Assembly: GCA_002869565.1 (NCBI GenBank)
Contig: PKUJ01000002.1
Coordinates: 169,125-233,124, forward strand
Direction of reading: 5' to 3'
Source: Arcobacter sp.
Lineage (GTDB): Bacteria > Campylobacterota > Campylobacteria > Campylobacterales > Arcobacteraceae
Length of the DNA stretch: 64,000 nt
Below are positions 45,462 to 54,172 of this stretch, piece by piece. The translations under genes and the position numbers were made by a program. The notes beneath the pieces are model-generated. The model saw only the letters and a program-made list of their open reading frames with translations, ran no database searches and was not told where the DNA came from. Every line of letters begins with the position of its first letter. Position 1 is the first letter of the stretch.

Positions 45462-47201
45462 ATGGATCAACTTTTAAAGTTTATAAACAATTTAAATACT
45501 GCACAAAGAGCTGTAATAATTGGAGGTTTCTCTATATTATTTGTTTTATTGATTGGTTTATTAGTTTATTCAAATATCAAAGCCCAAGATAAAAAATTAA
45601 ATTATACAATTGCTTCTAATTTAACAAAAAATCAAGTGATGTTAGCAAGTACTGAACTTGAAGCATCAGGTATTGAATTTTCAGTTATTGGAAGTGGAGA
45701 TAGACTTACATTAAAAACATCAAAAGATTTTATAAATATTGCGAAAATAAAACTAGTTACAAGTGAAGCTGCAACAAGTAATCATGTTGGGTGGGAGATA
45801 TTTGAAAAATCATCTCTAGGTACAACAAATTTTGAAAATAAAGTTAAATATTTAAGAGCACTTGAAGGAGAACTTTCGCGTTCTTTAGAGTCTTTATCCG
45901 GAGTATTAAGAGCAAGTGTAAAAATTGCAATTCCAAAAGAAACAATTTTTACAGAAAGAAAAGCAGAACCTACTGCTTCCGCAGTTATTTCTCTTAAACC
46001 TGGAGTTTTTTTAACTCAACAACAAATTGATGGGATTAAGAATTTTATTGCTTCTGCTGTGTCAGAGTTAAAAGATGAAAATATTCAGTTAATTGATCAA
46101 GACGGTGCATTACTTCAAATGTCTGTTGATGATTTAGATAATCAAAAATCTTTAGCACAAAATAAATATAAACAAAAACTTGAAGAAGATTATGAAAATA
46201 AAATTGTTGCACTTTTGGAGCCATTTGTAGGAATACAAAGGGTCGTAGCAAGAGTTACATTAGAATTAGATTTTAAAAAAAGACATGTTCAAGAAGAAAT
46301 ATATGAGCCTGAAGGGACAATCAGAAGTCAACAAACAACGGAGAATACATCAAGTTCAAATGGTTCTGCTGCGGGGACAGGAGGGACAGCTGGAGTAGAT
46401 AATAATATTGAAGAACCTGATGGAGCAAATGGAAATGCAGGGATTCAATCCAATAATGAAAGTGCAAAAAATATTACAAATTATGAAATTTCAAAAAAAG
46501 TTATTGATGAAAAGAGTAACAATTATTCTCAGGTAAAAAAAGTTAATGCTGCTGTTACTTTTGATTCTTCTGCATTAAAGGATGTTCAAAATAGAGATGA
46601 GTTTTTAGCTTCAATCGAATCTATTGTTCAAGATACAATTGGCTATGATAAAAGAAGAGGTGATAAAATTACGGTAAGGGATTTTAAATTTATTGGCTTA
46701 AAACCTATTGGTGTCAATGCTAATAATGTTGATGAAAATGGTAATCCTTCTAATATTGAAGAAAGCACTTCTGTAGATACTTTTGCTATGGTAAAATCAA
46801 TATTAAGAGATTTTAGTGAATATTTTCAGTATTTAATTGCAGCTATTTTACTTTTTATTTTTTATAAGAAATTTATAGTTAATCATGAAGTTGTAATTCT
46901 TGGAAATCAAGGCTCTGCTGGGAAAAAAGTGGATGAAAAAGGTAATATTATTGAAACAGGTTTAATGGATGATTTTCTTGCAGACTATGAAAATGATTTT
47001 GATGTAAGTAGTGCACAAGGCAGATTAAAAGCAAAAGTTAGAAGCCAAATAATGAATAATATTGAAGGTTTAGATGAAGAGAGTGCTGCTAAATATGAAG
47101 TATTGATTGAAGCTTTAGACAAAGAAATAAATGATAGTCCTGATGAAGTAGCAAAAATGATATCTTTGTTATTAACAGAGGGTAGTGGAAAATTTAAATA
47201 G
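45462..47201 (+). CDS. fliF: Flagellar MS-ring protein FliF
   Basis: The 579-residue protein has two membrane segments (about 17-38 and 445-468), the ring-building motifs EIFEKSSLGTTNFENKVKYLRA and LEGELSRSLESL, a low-complexity Gly/Asn-rich stretch (about 290-335), and a C-terminal cytoplasmic tail that binds FliG. It forms the inner-membrane base of the flagellum and houses the export apparatus. It lies 9 bases before fliG. Confidence 0.95.
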   Translation: MDQLLKFINNLNTAQRAVIIGGFSILFVLLIGLLVYSNIKAQDKKLNYTIASNLTKNQVMLASTELEASGIEFSVIGSGDRLTLKTSKDFINIAKIKLVTSEAATSNHVGWEIFEKSSLGTTNFENKVKYLRALEGELSRSLESLSGVLRASVKIAIPKETIFTERKAEPTASAVISLKPGVFLTQQQIDGIKNFIASAVSELKDENIQLIDQDGALLQMSVDDLDNQKSLAQNKYKQKLEEDYENKIVALLEPFVGIQRVVARVTLELDFKKRHVQEEIYEPEGTIRSQQTTENTSSSNGSAAGTGGTAGVDNNIEEPDGANGNAGIQSNNESAKNITNYEISKKVIDEKSNNYSQVKKVNAAVTFDSSALKDVQNRDEFLASIESIVQDTIGYDKRRGDKITVRDFKFIGLKPIGVNANNVDENGNPSNIEESTSVDTFAMVKSILRDFSEYFQYLIAAILLFIFYKKFIVNHEVVILGNQGSAGKKVDEKGNIIETGLMDDFLADYENDFDVSSAQGRLKAKVRSQIMNNIEGLDEESAAKYEVLIEALDKEINDSPDEVAKMISLLLTEGSGKFK

Positions 47202-47210
47202 AGGTAAACC

Positions 47211-48212
47211 ATGTCAGAATCTAGTGAAATATTAAAAGGAATGTCTATGCTTGATAAGGTTGCACATTTTTGTGTTCTTATTGGGGAAGAGGCAACAGTT
47301 AAAATCTTTCAACATTTACCGAAAAATACAGTTGAAGATATATCTACAGCTGTTACATTGATTAATTCCGTTGACAAAGAGACTTCTTTAGCTGTTTTAG
47401 AAGAATTTCATTTATTTACAAGATCAAAAAGTTTTATTAGTTCAGGTGGATATGATTATGCAAAAGAGATTTTATATAAATCTTTAGGAAAAGGCGAAGC
47501 AGATGAAGTTTTAGCTAAGCTTTCTAGGATGAAGCTTGCTGCACAATCTTTTGCCTATTTAGACGCAATTAATCCTAAACAACTATGTGATTTTATAAAA
47601 GATGAATCTCCTCAAACTATTGCAGTGATTTTATCTCATATGGAAGCTTAAAAAGCTGCAGATGTTTTAATGCAATTAGAAGAAGATATAAAAGTAAAAG
47701 TTACAATGCAAATGGCAACTATAAAAGATGTTTCCCCTGATGTAGTTCGGACAATTTCAGTAATTCTAGAAAAAAAATTAGAATCTTTATTGTCATCTAT
47801 TGTTGATGTTGGAGGTGTAAAAGTAGTTGCCGATATGTTAAATAGACTTGGTCCAAAATCACAAGACATACTAAAAAACATCAATGGTGTTGATACTTCT
47901 CTTGCAACAAAAATAAAAGAAAATATGTTTGTATTTGAAGATTTATTAAATTTAGAATCAGAATATATAATGAAAATTTTACAGAATGTTGATACTGGAG
48001 ATGTTGCTGTCGCAATGAAAAATGCAACTGAAGACGATATGTTAAAAGTTACGAGTTCTATGTCTTCAAGAGCAGGTGATAGGTTTAAGGAAGAATTTGA
48101 AATGATAACAAAAGTAAAAATAAAAGATATAGAAGCGGCACAAAGAAAAATGTTGGACGTTGCTCAGAAAATGATAGAAGAGGGTGTAATAGATAGAGAT
48201 ATGGATGAATAA
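47211..48212 (+). pseudogene. fliG: Flagellar motor switch protein FliG, interrupted by an in-frame TAA at codon 147
   Basis: Two fragments in one frame, 47211-47651 and 47670-48212, add up to a normal FliG of 333 positions. The first holds FliG-N and part of the middle domain, ending AVILSHMEA. After TAA (47649-47651) the frame continues KAADVLMQLEED as expected for the middle domain and goes on to the C-terminal torque helix with charged residues. FliG is essential for motor assembly and rotation, so unless the stop is read through, or is a sequence error, the cell should be non-motile. The neighbours fliF and fliH are intact. Confidence 0.88.
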
Positions 48213-48871
48213 TGGAAAAAAATAATGTTTACTCAAGTGCAAAAATTGTAAGTAAAGATGGTGAAGTTGAAAATTATCAGCTTGGTACATTTATTCAAAA
48301 TAATTCTCAACCAGAGATTACGTCTTCTTCAGTAGTTTTAAATGATAAAGAAATAAATGGAAATACAGATCCTGTATTAAATGAAGTTAGAGCTTTGTCT
48401 TCACAGATAAATCAAATATCTGAAAAAATAACACTTTTAGAAAATAATGGTATGACTGGAAAAGAGATTGATGCCCAAGTTGTTCAAGCAATAAGGGATT
48501 TGAAACATTATGCTAATTTTTTTGAACAAGCAACTTTTCAAATGGAATCAAAACTTTTAAAAACATCTATTTCCATTGCTCAAAAAATTATTTCAATTGA
48601 AGTAGGTGAAAACTCAGCTTTAATTGCAAAACAAACAATCAATCATCTTTTAGTAAAAATTAAGAGTGCTTCAAAGGTAAAAATTCATTTGAATCCCAAA
48701 GATTATGAAATTTTAAGACATGACTTAAATTTAGAAAATTTTATAGAACTTGCAGAAGATGCAAATGTGACTGCAGGAGGAGTTGTAATTGCAAGTGATT
48801 TAGGTAATTTTGATGGAAATATTGAAGCAAAAGTAAATTCAATGTTAGAATCACTTGATTTAGTCATATAA
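48212..48871 (+). CDS. fliH: Flagellar export regulator FliH
   Basis: The 219-residue protein has a variable N-terminal part and a C-terminal FliH/HrpE-like domain (about 105-219) with KTSISIAQKIISIEVGE and VKIHLNPKDYEIL, typical for the peripheral stalk that controls the FliI export ATPase. It overlaps the fliG stop codon by one base (TAATGG), so it depends on translation of fliG. The fliI gene is not in the window. Confidence 0.88.
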   Translation: MEKNNVYSSAKIVSKDGEVENYQLGTFIQNNSQPEITSSSVVLNDKEINGNTDPVLNEVRALSSQINQISEKITLLENNGMTGKEIDAQVVQAIRDLKHYANFFEQATFQMESKLLKTSISIAQKIISIEVGENSALIAKQTINHLLVKIKSASKVKIHLNPKDYEILRHDLNLENFIELAEDANVTAGGVVIASDLGNFDGNIEAKVNSMLESLDLVI

Positions 48872-48942
48872 AATAATTCCTTTCTAAGCTTATTAACTTT
48901 AGTAAAATTTTATAAATAATAAAAAATAGTCTATTTTTATGC

Positions 48943-48948
48943 TATAAT
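48943..48948 (+). promoter_or_regulatory. Probable -10 box for fliN-flgD
   Basis: TATAAT in ATGCTATAATAAAG lies 27 bases before the fliN ATG in a 103-base gap after fliH, so a new transcript probably begins here. Confidence 0.5.
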
Positions 48949-48974
48949 AAAGCAACTTATAAAAAAGTATTATT

Positions 48975-49262
48975 ATGGAAATTAGTGAACGAGATTATGA
49001 TTTATTAGTAGATACCCAAATTGTTGTTGATGTAATGCTTGGCAGTGCTAATATTAGTATTAAAGAGTTTTTAGACTTAGGACCTGGAGATATTTTATCT
49101 TTAGATAAAACTGCAGGCTCAGGTGGTGATATATACGTTAATAAAAGAATTATTGGTACTGGTGATATTATCGTAATAGATGAAAAATTAGCTGTAAGAG
49201 TACAAGAAGCTATGGATTCAGATAACGTAGTGCGATATTTCTTTGATGAAAATATGATATAG
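48975..49262 (+). CDS. fliN: Flagellar motor switch protein FliN
   Basis: The 95-residue protein is a single SpoA (surface presentation of antigens) domain with VDVMLGSANISIKEFLDLGPGDILSL-type motifs and a final RVQEAMD segment. It forms the lower C-ring and docks FliH. A second SpoA protein of FliY type is encoded at 56613, as is usual in Campylobacterota. flgD follows after 9 bases. Confidence 0.92.
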   Translation: MEISERDYDLLVDTQIVVDVMLGSANISIKEFLDLGPGDILSLDKTAGSGGDIYVNKRIIGTGDIIVIDEKLAVRVQEAMDSDNVVRYFFDENMI

Positions 49263-49271
49263 GAGTTTATT

Positions 49272-50027
49272 ATGGCAGATTTAGCAGTAAATACAAAAAC
49301 CGGAGTAGATGGAAGTGAATATACTACTTCTATTAGTAATGATAAATTAACTAATCAAGATTTCTTAAAACTGATGATTGAGGAGCTAAAACAGCAAGAT
49401 CCAACAAAACCTATGGATTCTCAAAGAATGCTAGATACTCAAATGCAAATGTCTTCAATGGAGACAAACTTACAAATGACAGCTTCTATGAAATCTTTAG
49501 AAAGTGCTATTGCGAACATGTCTCTATCATCTGCATCAGCTCTTATGGGTAAAAAAATAGATGCTGTTATTGATGTTCCTGTAAAAGATGAGAATGGTGA
49601 TAATTTAAAAGATCCTGATGGAAATACATATACTGAAAAAGTTAGAGCATCCTTCTTAGTAAATACTGTTGAAATTCAAGATGGTACGGCACGTTTAGAA
49701 AGTCATGAGTTATTAGGATTTAAAGATAGAATTGCTTCGACTGAAACAGGTACAAACTTAAATTATAATTATACAAATGGGCAAATTACTGACAGTGATG
49801 GGACCGTAACAGATTATTATGTAAAGCTCGATGATCAAGGTAGATTTGATTTGGATGCCAATGGAAAAGTTGTTATTTTAGATGCTGAAGGAGAGATTGT
49901 TACACCAAAATATTCTCCAACTGATTCTACAGATACATATCCAAAATTTGGGTTTTCAGGTACAGATGAAATTTACGCTGAAAGTTCAACTTTTGTTAAT
50001 TATGAAGATATATTAAAAATTTACTAA
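49272..50027 (+). CDS. flgD: Flagellar hook-capping protein FlgD
   Basis: The 251-residue protein has the conserved N-terminal segment NQDFLKLMIEELKQQDPTKP and QMQMSSMETNLQM, which is diagnostic of FlgD, then a longer variable part. It caps the growing hook and promotes FlgE assembly. It is directly followed by the two hook-type genes. Confidence 0.93.
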   Translation: MADLAVNTKTGVDGSEYTTSISNDKLTNQDFLKLMIEELKQQDPTKPMDSQRMLDTQMQMSSMETNLQMTASMKSLESAIANMSLSSASALMGKKIDAVIDVPVKDENGDNLKDPDGNTYTEKVRASFLVNTVEIQDGTARLESHELLGFKDRIASTETGTNLNYNYTNGQITDSDGTVTDYYVKLDDQGRFDLDANGKVVILDAEGEIVTPKYSPTDSTDTYPKFGFSGTDEIYAESSTFVNYEDILKIY

Positions 50028-50044
50028 AAGAATAGGATAATATT

Positions 50045-51499
50045 ATGATTAGTGGATTATGGAATGGAGTTTCTGGATTAAATACTTTTGAAAGAGCATT
50101 AACTACTCAATCAAATAATGTGACAAACTCTAATACTATTGCTCATAAAACTGATGTAATATCTTTTGAAGATATGATGTATCAGTCACGATATGGGAAA
50201 GGTGTTAATGTACAAGCCGTTGAAAAGAATTTTTCGCAAGGTAGTGTGAAAATTACAAATAATCCTCTAGATGTTGCAATTGAGGGTAGTGGTTTTTTTG
50301 TTGTTTTAGATACCAATGATGATAAAACATATTATTCAAGAGCTGGTAATCTTAAAATGGGTACGGATGGGACTTTAGAAACTATTGACGGACATAAGAT
50401 ATTGGGAAGTTCTTCAACAATATCAAATATAACTAGTTCAGATGATACAACACAGTTTAATAGTAACTATACAAAATCAATAGCTTCTGAACTGATTTCG
50501 GGAACTACATATGATCAATCAATCAATGCAAAGTCTACAAATTATAACCAAACGGCAGTTGATAGTGGAGTTTCAGGAAGTGATTTTAAGACAGCAGGTG
50601 GAAAAGTTTCAAATATTAATGTTTTAATAGCTGATTATAACGAAAAACTTAAACTTTATTCTGCAAATCCTGTTATACCAGGTACTTCTTCAACTTCACA
50701 AGTTAATCAAATAGATTTTTCTGATTTCGCAACACAAATTCAAGATGATGGTAGTTTTATAGAAGTTTATGTTGAAGGTGATTTAATTAGACAATATTTT
50801 GATACAGATCAACAAACTACAATGAACAAATTTGCTGATAAATTATCTGTCTTAAAGGGTATAGATGGAAGTGTTGATTCAAATGGATTACTTAGTATTA
50901 CAACTTTGATTCCTGGAAAAGATGTAAGAATTACATCTCCTGCTATAAACAATAGAGGTTATGGTATTTATGAATCTACGAAGCCAGTTTTAGGTTCAGG
51001 GCAAGCTATGGTAAATAGTTCTAGAGATGCATTAAAAACTGCTTTAGAAAATGCAGATGCTAAATTTTTAGAAATGACAAATTTTATTCCATATGCAGAT
51101 AACAATTTATCAAGTATTGGGCAAATGCAATTAAAACTTGATAGTTTAAATATTTCAGAAAATGTTTTTGGTACCTTATCTGTTGAAAATGGATTAATTT
51201 ATGCAAAAGATGATAATAATACATTTTTAATAGGAAGAATAGAAACAGTAAATTTTCCTAATCCTGATTCTTTAGTACCACAAGGAAGTACACTTTATTC
51301 AATTGGTTCTGATACAGGTACCCCTCAAAATGCAAATTCGTTAAATAAAATTACAGGTGGTGCCATTGAACTTAGTAATACAAATTTAAGTGATGATTTG
51401 GTAGATTTAATGGTTTATCAACGGGCTTATCAATCTAGTTCAAAGTCAATAACTACAGCAGATGAGTTCTTGAAAACTGCGATAGAGTTAAAAAAATAA
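50045..51499 (+). CDS. flgE: Hook-type flagellar protein (FlgE paralogue 1)
   Basis: The 484-residue protein has the FlgE/FlgG N-terminal LWNGVSGLNTFERALTTQSNNVTNSNTI (first part), NNPLDVAIEGSGFFVV, and C-terminal LSDDLVDLMVYQRAYQSSSKSI. Both coiled ends are kept but the middle differs greatly from the next gene. A 14-bp hairpin contains its stop codon. Which paralogue forms the main hook cannot be settled here. Confidence 0.88.
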   Translation: MISGLWNGVSGLNTFERALTTQSNNVTNSNTIAHKTDVISFEDMMYQSRYGKGVNVQAVEKNFSQGSVKITNNPLDVAIEGSGFFVVLDTNDDKTYYSRAGNLKMGTDGTLETIDGHKILGSSSTISNITSSDDTTQFNSNYTKSIASELISGTTYDQSINAKSTNYNQTAVDSGVSGSDFKTAGGKVSNINVLIADYNEKLKLYSANPVIPGTSSTSQVNQIDFSDFATQIQDDGSFIEVYVEGDLIRQYFDTDQQTTMNKFADKLSVLKGIDGSVDSNGLLSITTLIPGKDVRITSPAINNRGYGIYESTKPVLGSGQAMVNSSRDALKTALENADAKFLEMTNFIPYADNNLSSIGQMQLKLDSLNISENVFGTLSVENGLIYAKDDNNTFLIGRIETVNFPNPDSLVPQGSTLYSIGSDTGTPQNANSLNKITGGAIELSNTNLSDDLVDLMVYQRAYQSSSKSITTADEFLKTAIELKK

Positions 51500-51513
51500 T
51501 TTTAACTCTATCG
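51480..51513 (+). terminator. Hairpin spanning the stop codon of the first hook gene
   Basis: CGATAGAGTTAAAA (51480-51493) and TTTTAACTCTATCG (51500-51513) form a perfect 14-bp stem whose 6-base loop ends in the TAA stop codon. No T-tract follows the stem. An attenuator or mRNA-stabilising role is possible. Confidence 0.6.
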
Positions 51514-51518
51514 TGTTT

Positions 51519-51550
51519 AAATATTAGTACTTTAGAAAGTATTAATATTT
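51519..51550. repeat. 15-bp inverted repeat between the two hook genes
   Basis: Arms 51519-51533 and 51536-51550 pair over 15 positions with one G-U, leaving a loop of two bases (effectively four). It starts 5 bases after the previous hairpin. The near-continuous symmetry could also be an operator. Confidence 0.6.
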
Positions 51551-51591
51551 GAGCATGTAAATGTTTAAAAATTTATCTAAAAGGATAAATC

Positions 51592-53787
51592 ATGATCGGA
51601 GCATTATGGACAGGAATTTCGGGACTAGCGTCTCATCAAACAGCGTTAGATAACGAGTCACACAATATTGCGAATGTAAATACTGTGGGTTATAAAGCCT
51701 CAAGAATTTCTTTTGCGGATCAAATGTATCAAGATAGAATTGGTAAAGGTTCTAAAATACTTGATGCAGAAAAATTATATGTACAAGGAAATCTAAAACT
51801 TACAGGTGTTGATTATGATATGGCACTAAGTGGAGATGGCTTCTTTACAGTTTTAAACACACGTTCTAGTGGAAGTGCAGAGACTCTTTATACAAGAGCT
51901 GGTAACTTTAGGATGGGTGATAATGGTACATTGCAAGATGCTGCTGGAAATGAAGTTCAGGGTTGGTCTATGCGTGATTTGGACACAAATACTGATGTTA
52001 CAAGTACTAATCCAAATGTAAAGATGTTTACAAATGATTATACAAAATTATTAACTTCAAAAGTTATTAATCATTCAACTTATATAGAAACGATTACAGC
52101 AAAAGCTACAGATTATGCTGCAAGTGCAAAAGCTGATTCAGGAGTAATCTATGATGGTGCAGGTGGAAAAAGTAAGTCAGCTAAAGTCTCTGATGTTGAA
52201 GCTTTAGTATCAAATTATGCTACATGGCTTTCTAAACTTAAAGATGATCCAGATGGAGGAAGTGCAAGTTCAACTGCACAAGTTTCGCAAATAAATTTTA
52301 AATCTGGTGCTGATGCTTTAATCTCTAAAGATGGAGATCAGATATATGCCTATATTAATGGAGAAAAGATTTCTCAAAATTTTGTTACTACAACATCTGA
52401 TTTTAATTTTAAGGTAGAATTATATGCTGCTGATAACACTCTTGCTGATCCAGGAACCGTTGCATCTCCTAATACTTTGACTGCTTCAGAAATTGCAGAA
52501 TATGACAAAATTGCTAGTAGAATAGAAACATATAAAGCCCTTGCAAATAAAATTTCTGAAAAGCCTGGATTAAGAGCATATGTTGCTGATGAAAGTGATG
52601 TTTCTCTAAATAATAATGATGTATTACAAAAAACTGAAAACTTTAAATTATCAACATCCGTTGCTGATATGTTAAAAGGTATTATACAAATTGAATCACT
52701 AATTCCAGGTGATGAATTTACAATTAGTGAAATTGGAGAATCTTCAGGACAAAATACAGTTGCTGGTGCACATCAAACAGGAACAACGGCAATTCAAGGT
52801 TCGGGAATAGGAGCATTACAAAGTGCTAGAGATGCATTATCAGAGGTAATTACTGGAAAACAACAAGATGTTTATACTGTTTCAGATTTAGGTTTATCTG
52901 AACCAAATACAGTTGTTGCTCCAACTGCTTTAGATTTTAGTTATGGAATAACTATTTATGATAAAGATTTAGATAAGGTAATTCCAGTCCCTGGTGATAA
53001 TTCTACTACTCCTGCAATAGCACATAATATTTTTATAGATGGTGCAACTTCAATAGATGATATTGTTGATGCGATAAATGGTACTACTCCTTATTCATAT
53101 TTAGATCCAAAAGATGGGTCTATACCTTCTACAAATTCATTTGATTTATCTGATTATGTAATAGCTAAAAATATCAATGGTAACTTAGTAATTGAAACTT
53201 TGGATGAAAATTTTGATGTTGAATTTAGTGGTGCAATTAAAAGTGCACCAGGAGCAACTGATACAGTTGCGAGTGATCCTAAAACAATTGCTTCATATAC
53301 ACCATTAGATAAAAATAATGATTATAGTGGAAGAAAAGGTGCCGGGGCTGAGTTCATTGAATTAGTTAATACTGTTGATCAAACAACGACGCAAACATCA
53401 CTTCAACTAAAATTGGATACATTGGGAATTTCTGATTCTGCCTTTGGGCAATTTTCAGTTGATAGTTCAGGTGTAATTACTATGAAACAAGATGGTGCAG
53501 AATTTGCTATTGGACAGGTTTCAATTGCTTTATTTAATAACAATAGAGGTCTTGATCCAGCAGGAGATAATTTACTTGCTAAAACAAATGACTCAGGTGA
53601 ACCAATTTACAATTTAAATAATGATAAAACAGCAAAAATAGAAGGTCAAACATTAGAACTTTCGACTGCAGATTTATCTGAAAGTTTAGTAAATTTAATG
53701 GTGTTCCAAAGAGCATTTGAAGCAAATGCAAAATCAATTACTACGTCAGATGAGATACTTAACACACTGATTAACTTAAAGCGATAA
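51592..53787 (+). CDS. flgE: Large flagellar hook protein (FlgE paralogue 2)
   Basis: The 731-residue protein has the N-terminal LWTGISGLASHQTALDNES, HNIANVNTVGYKASRISF, DYDMALSGDGFF and C-terminal LSESLVNLMVFQRAFEANAKSI of hook proteins. The length is typical of the long FlgE of Campylobacterota hooks (700-850 residues), so this is the better candidate for the principal hook protein. AAGGA precedes the start. A 13-bp terminator stem starts 1 base after the stop. Confidence 0.93.
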   Translation: MIGALWTGISGLASHQTALDNESHNIANVNTVGYKASRISFADQMYQDRIGKGSKILDAEKLYVQGNLKLTGVDYDMALSGDGFFTVLNTRSSGSAETLYTRAGNFRMGDNGTLQDAAGNEVQGWSMRDLDTNTDVTSTNPNVKMFTNDYTKLLTSKVINHSTYIETITAKATDYAASAKADSGVIYDGAGGKSKSAKVSDVEALVSNYATWLSKLKDDPDGGSASSTAQVSQINFKSGADALISKDGDQIYAYINGEKISQNFVTTTSDFNFKVELYAADNTLADPGTVASPNTLTASEIAEYDKIASRIETYKALANKISEKPGLRAYVADESDVSLNNNDVLQKTENFKLSTSVADMLKGIIQIESLIPGDEFTISEIGESSGQNTVAGAHQTGTTAIQGSGIGALQSARDALSEVITGKQQDVYTVSDLGLSEPNTVVAPTALDFSYGITIYDKDLDKVIPVPGDNSTTPAIAHNIFIDGATSIDDIVDAINGTTPYSYLDPKDGSIPSTNSFDLSDYVIAKNINGNLVIETLDENFDVEFSGAIKSAPGATDTVASDPKTIASYTPLDKNNDYSGRKGAGAEFIELVNTVDQTTTQTSLQLKLDTLGISDSAFGQFSVDSSGVITMKQDGAEFAIGQVSIALFNNNRGLDPAGDNLLAKTNDSGEPIYNLNNDKTAKIEGQTLELSTADLSESLVNLMVFQRAFEANAKSITTSDEILNTLINLKR

Positions 53788-53788
53788 T

Positions 53789-53820
53789 TTAAAATAAGAG
53801 GGTTTTGCCTCTTATTTTAA
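53789..53820 (+). terminator. Terminator behind the large hook gene
   Basis: TTAAAATAAGAGG and CCTCTTATTTTAA pair perfectly over 13 bp around a GTTTTG loop. It is followed by TCTT rather than a pure T-run. Confidence 0.75.
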
Positions 53821-53835
53821 TCTTAGAGGAAAAAA

Positions 53836-54165
53836 TTGGATAACTTTTTATTAATTACAATTATTGGAATTTTACTTTTATATTTTTTTTCAAGTACAAA
53901 TGTATATAAATCTTTATATAGAAAAATAAATGAAGAAAAAAATATAGTGGCAGAAGAGAATAAAAAACTTACAGAGATTATTGATCGATATGAAAAACAG
54001 GTTAAAGTAAGTGCTGGTACATTAAAAAATAATCAAGATAGTCTTCAAGTTGCACGGGATGATTTACAAAAGCTTAGATTGGAAAATGCCGAACTAAAAC
54101 ATAATATTGAAGTATTAGAGAACAGAAATGAAGAACTCTATGCACAAGTTAATACAATGGTTTAG
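53836..54165 (+). CDS. Small membrane-anchored coiled-coil protein
   Basis: The 109-residue protein has one N-terminal membrane segment (about 4-17, LITIIGILLLYFF) and a long coiled coil (about 30-105) with heptads of Leu and Glu/Lys. The start is TTG with AGAGGA upstream. It is 7 bases before the TPR gene and likely its partner. No family is recognised. Confidence 0.7.
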   Translation: MDNFLLITIIGILLLYFFSSTNVYKSLYRKINEEKNIVAEENKKLTEIIDRYEKQVKVSAGTLKNNQDSLQVARDDLQKLRLENAELKHNIEVLENRNEELYAQVNTMV

Positions 54166-54172
54166 GTAAGTT

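Noticed and set aside
47211..48212. A natural two-subunit FliG
   Set aside because: The break lies inside the middle domain rather than between domains, and there is no ribosome binding site for the second part; a single-codon interruption fits better.
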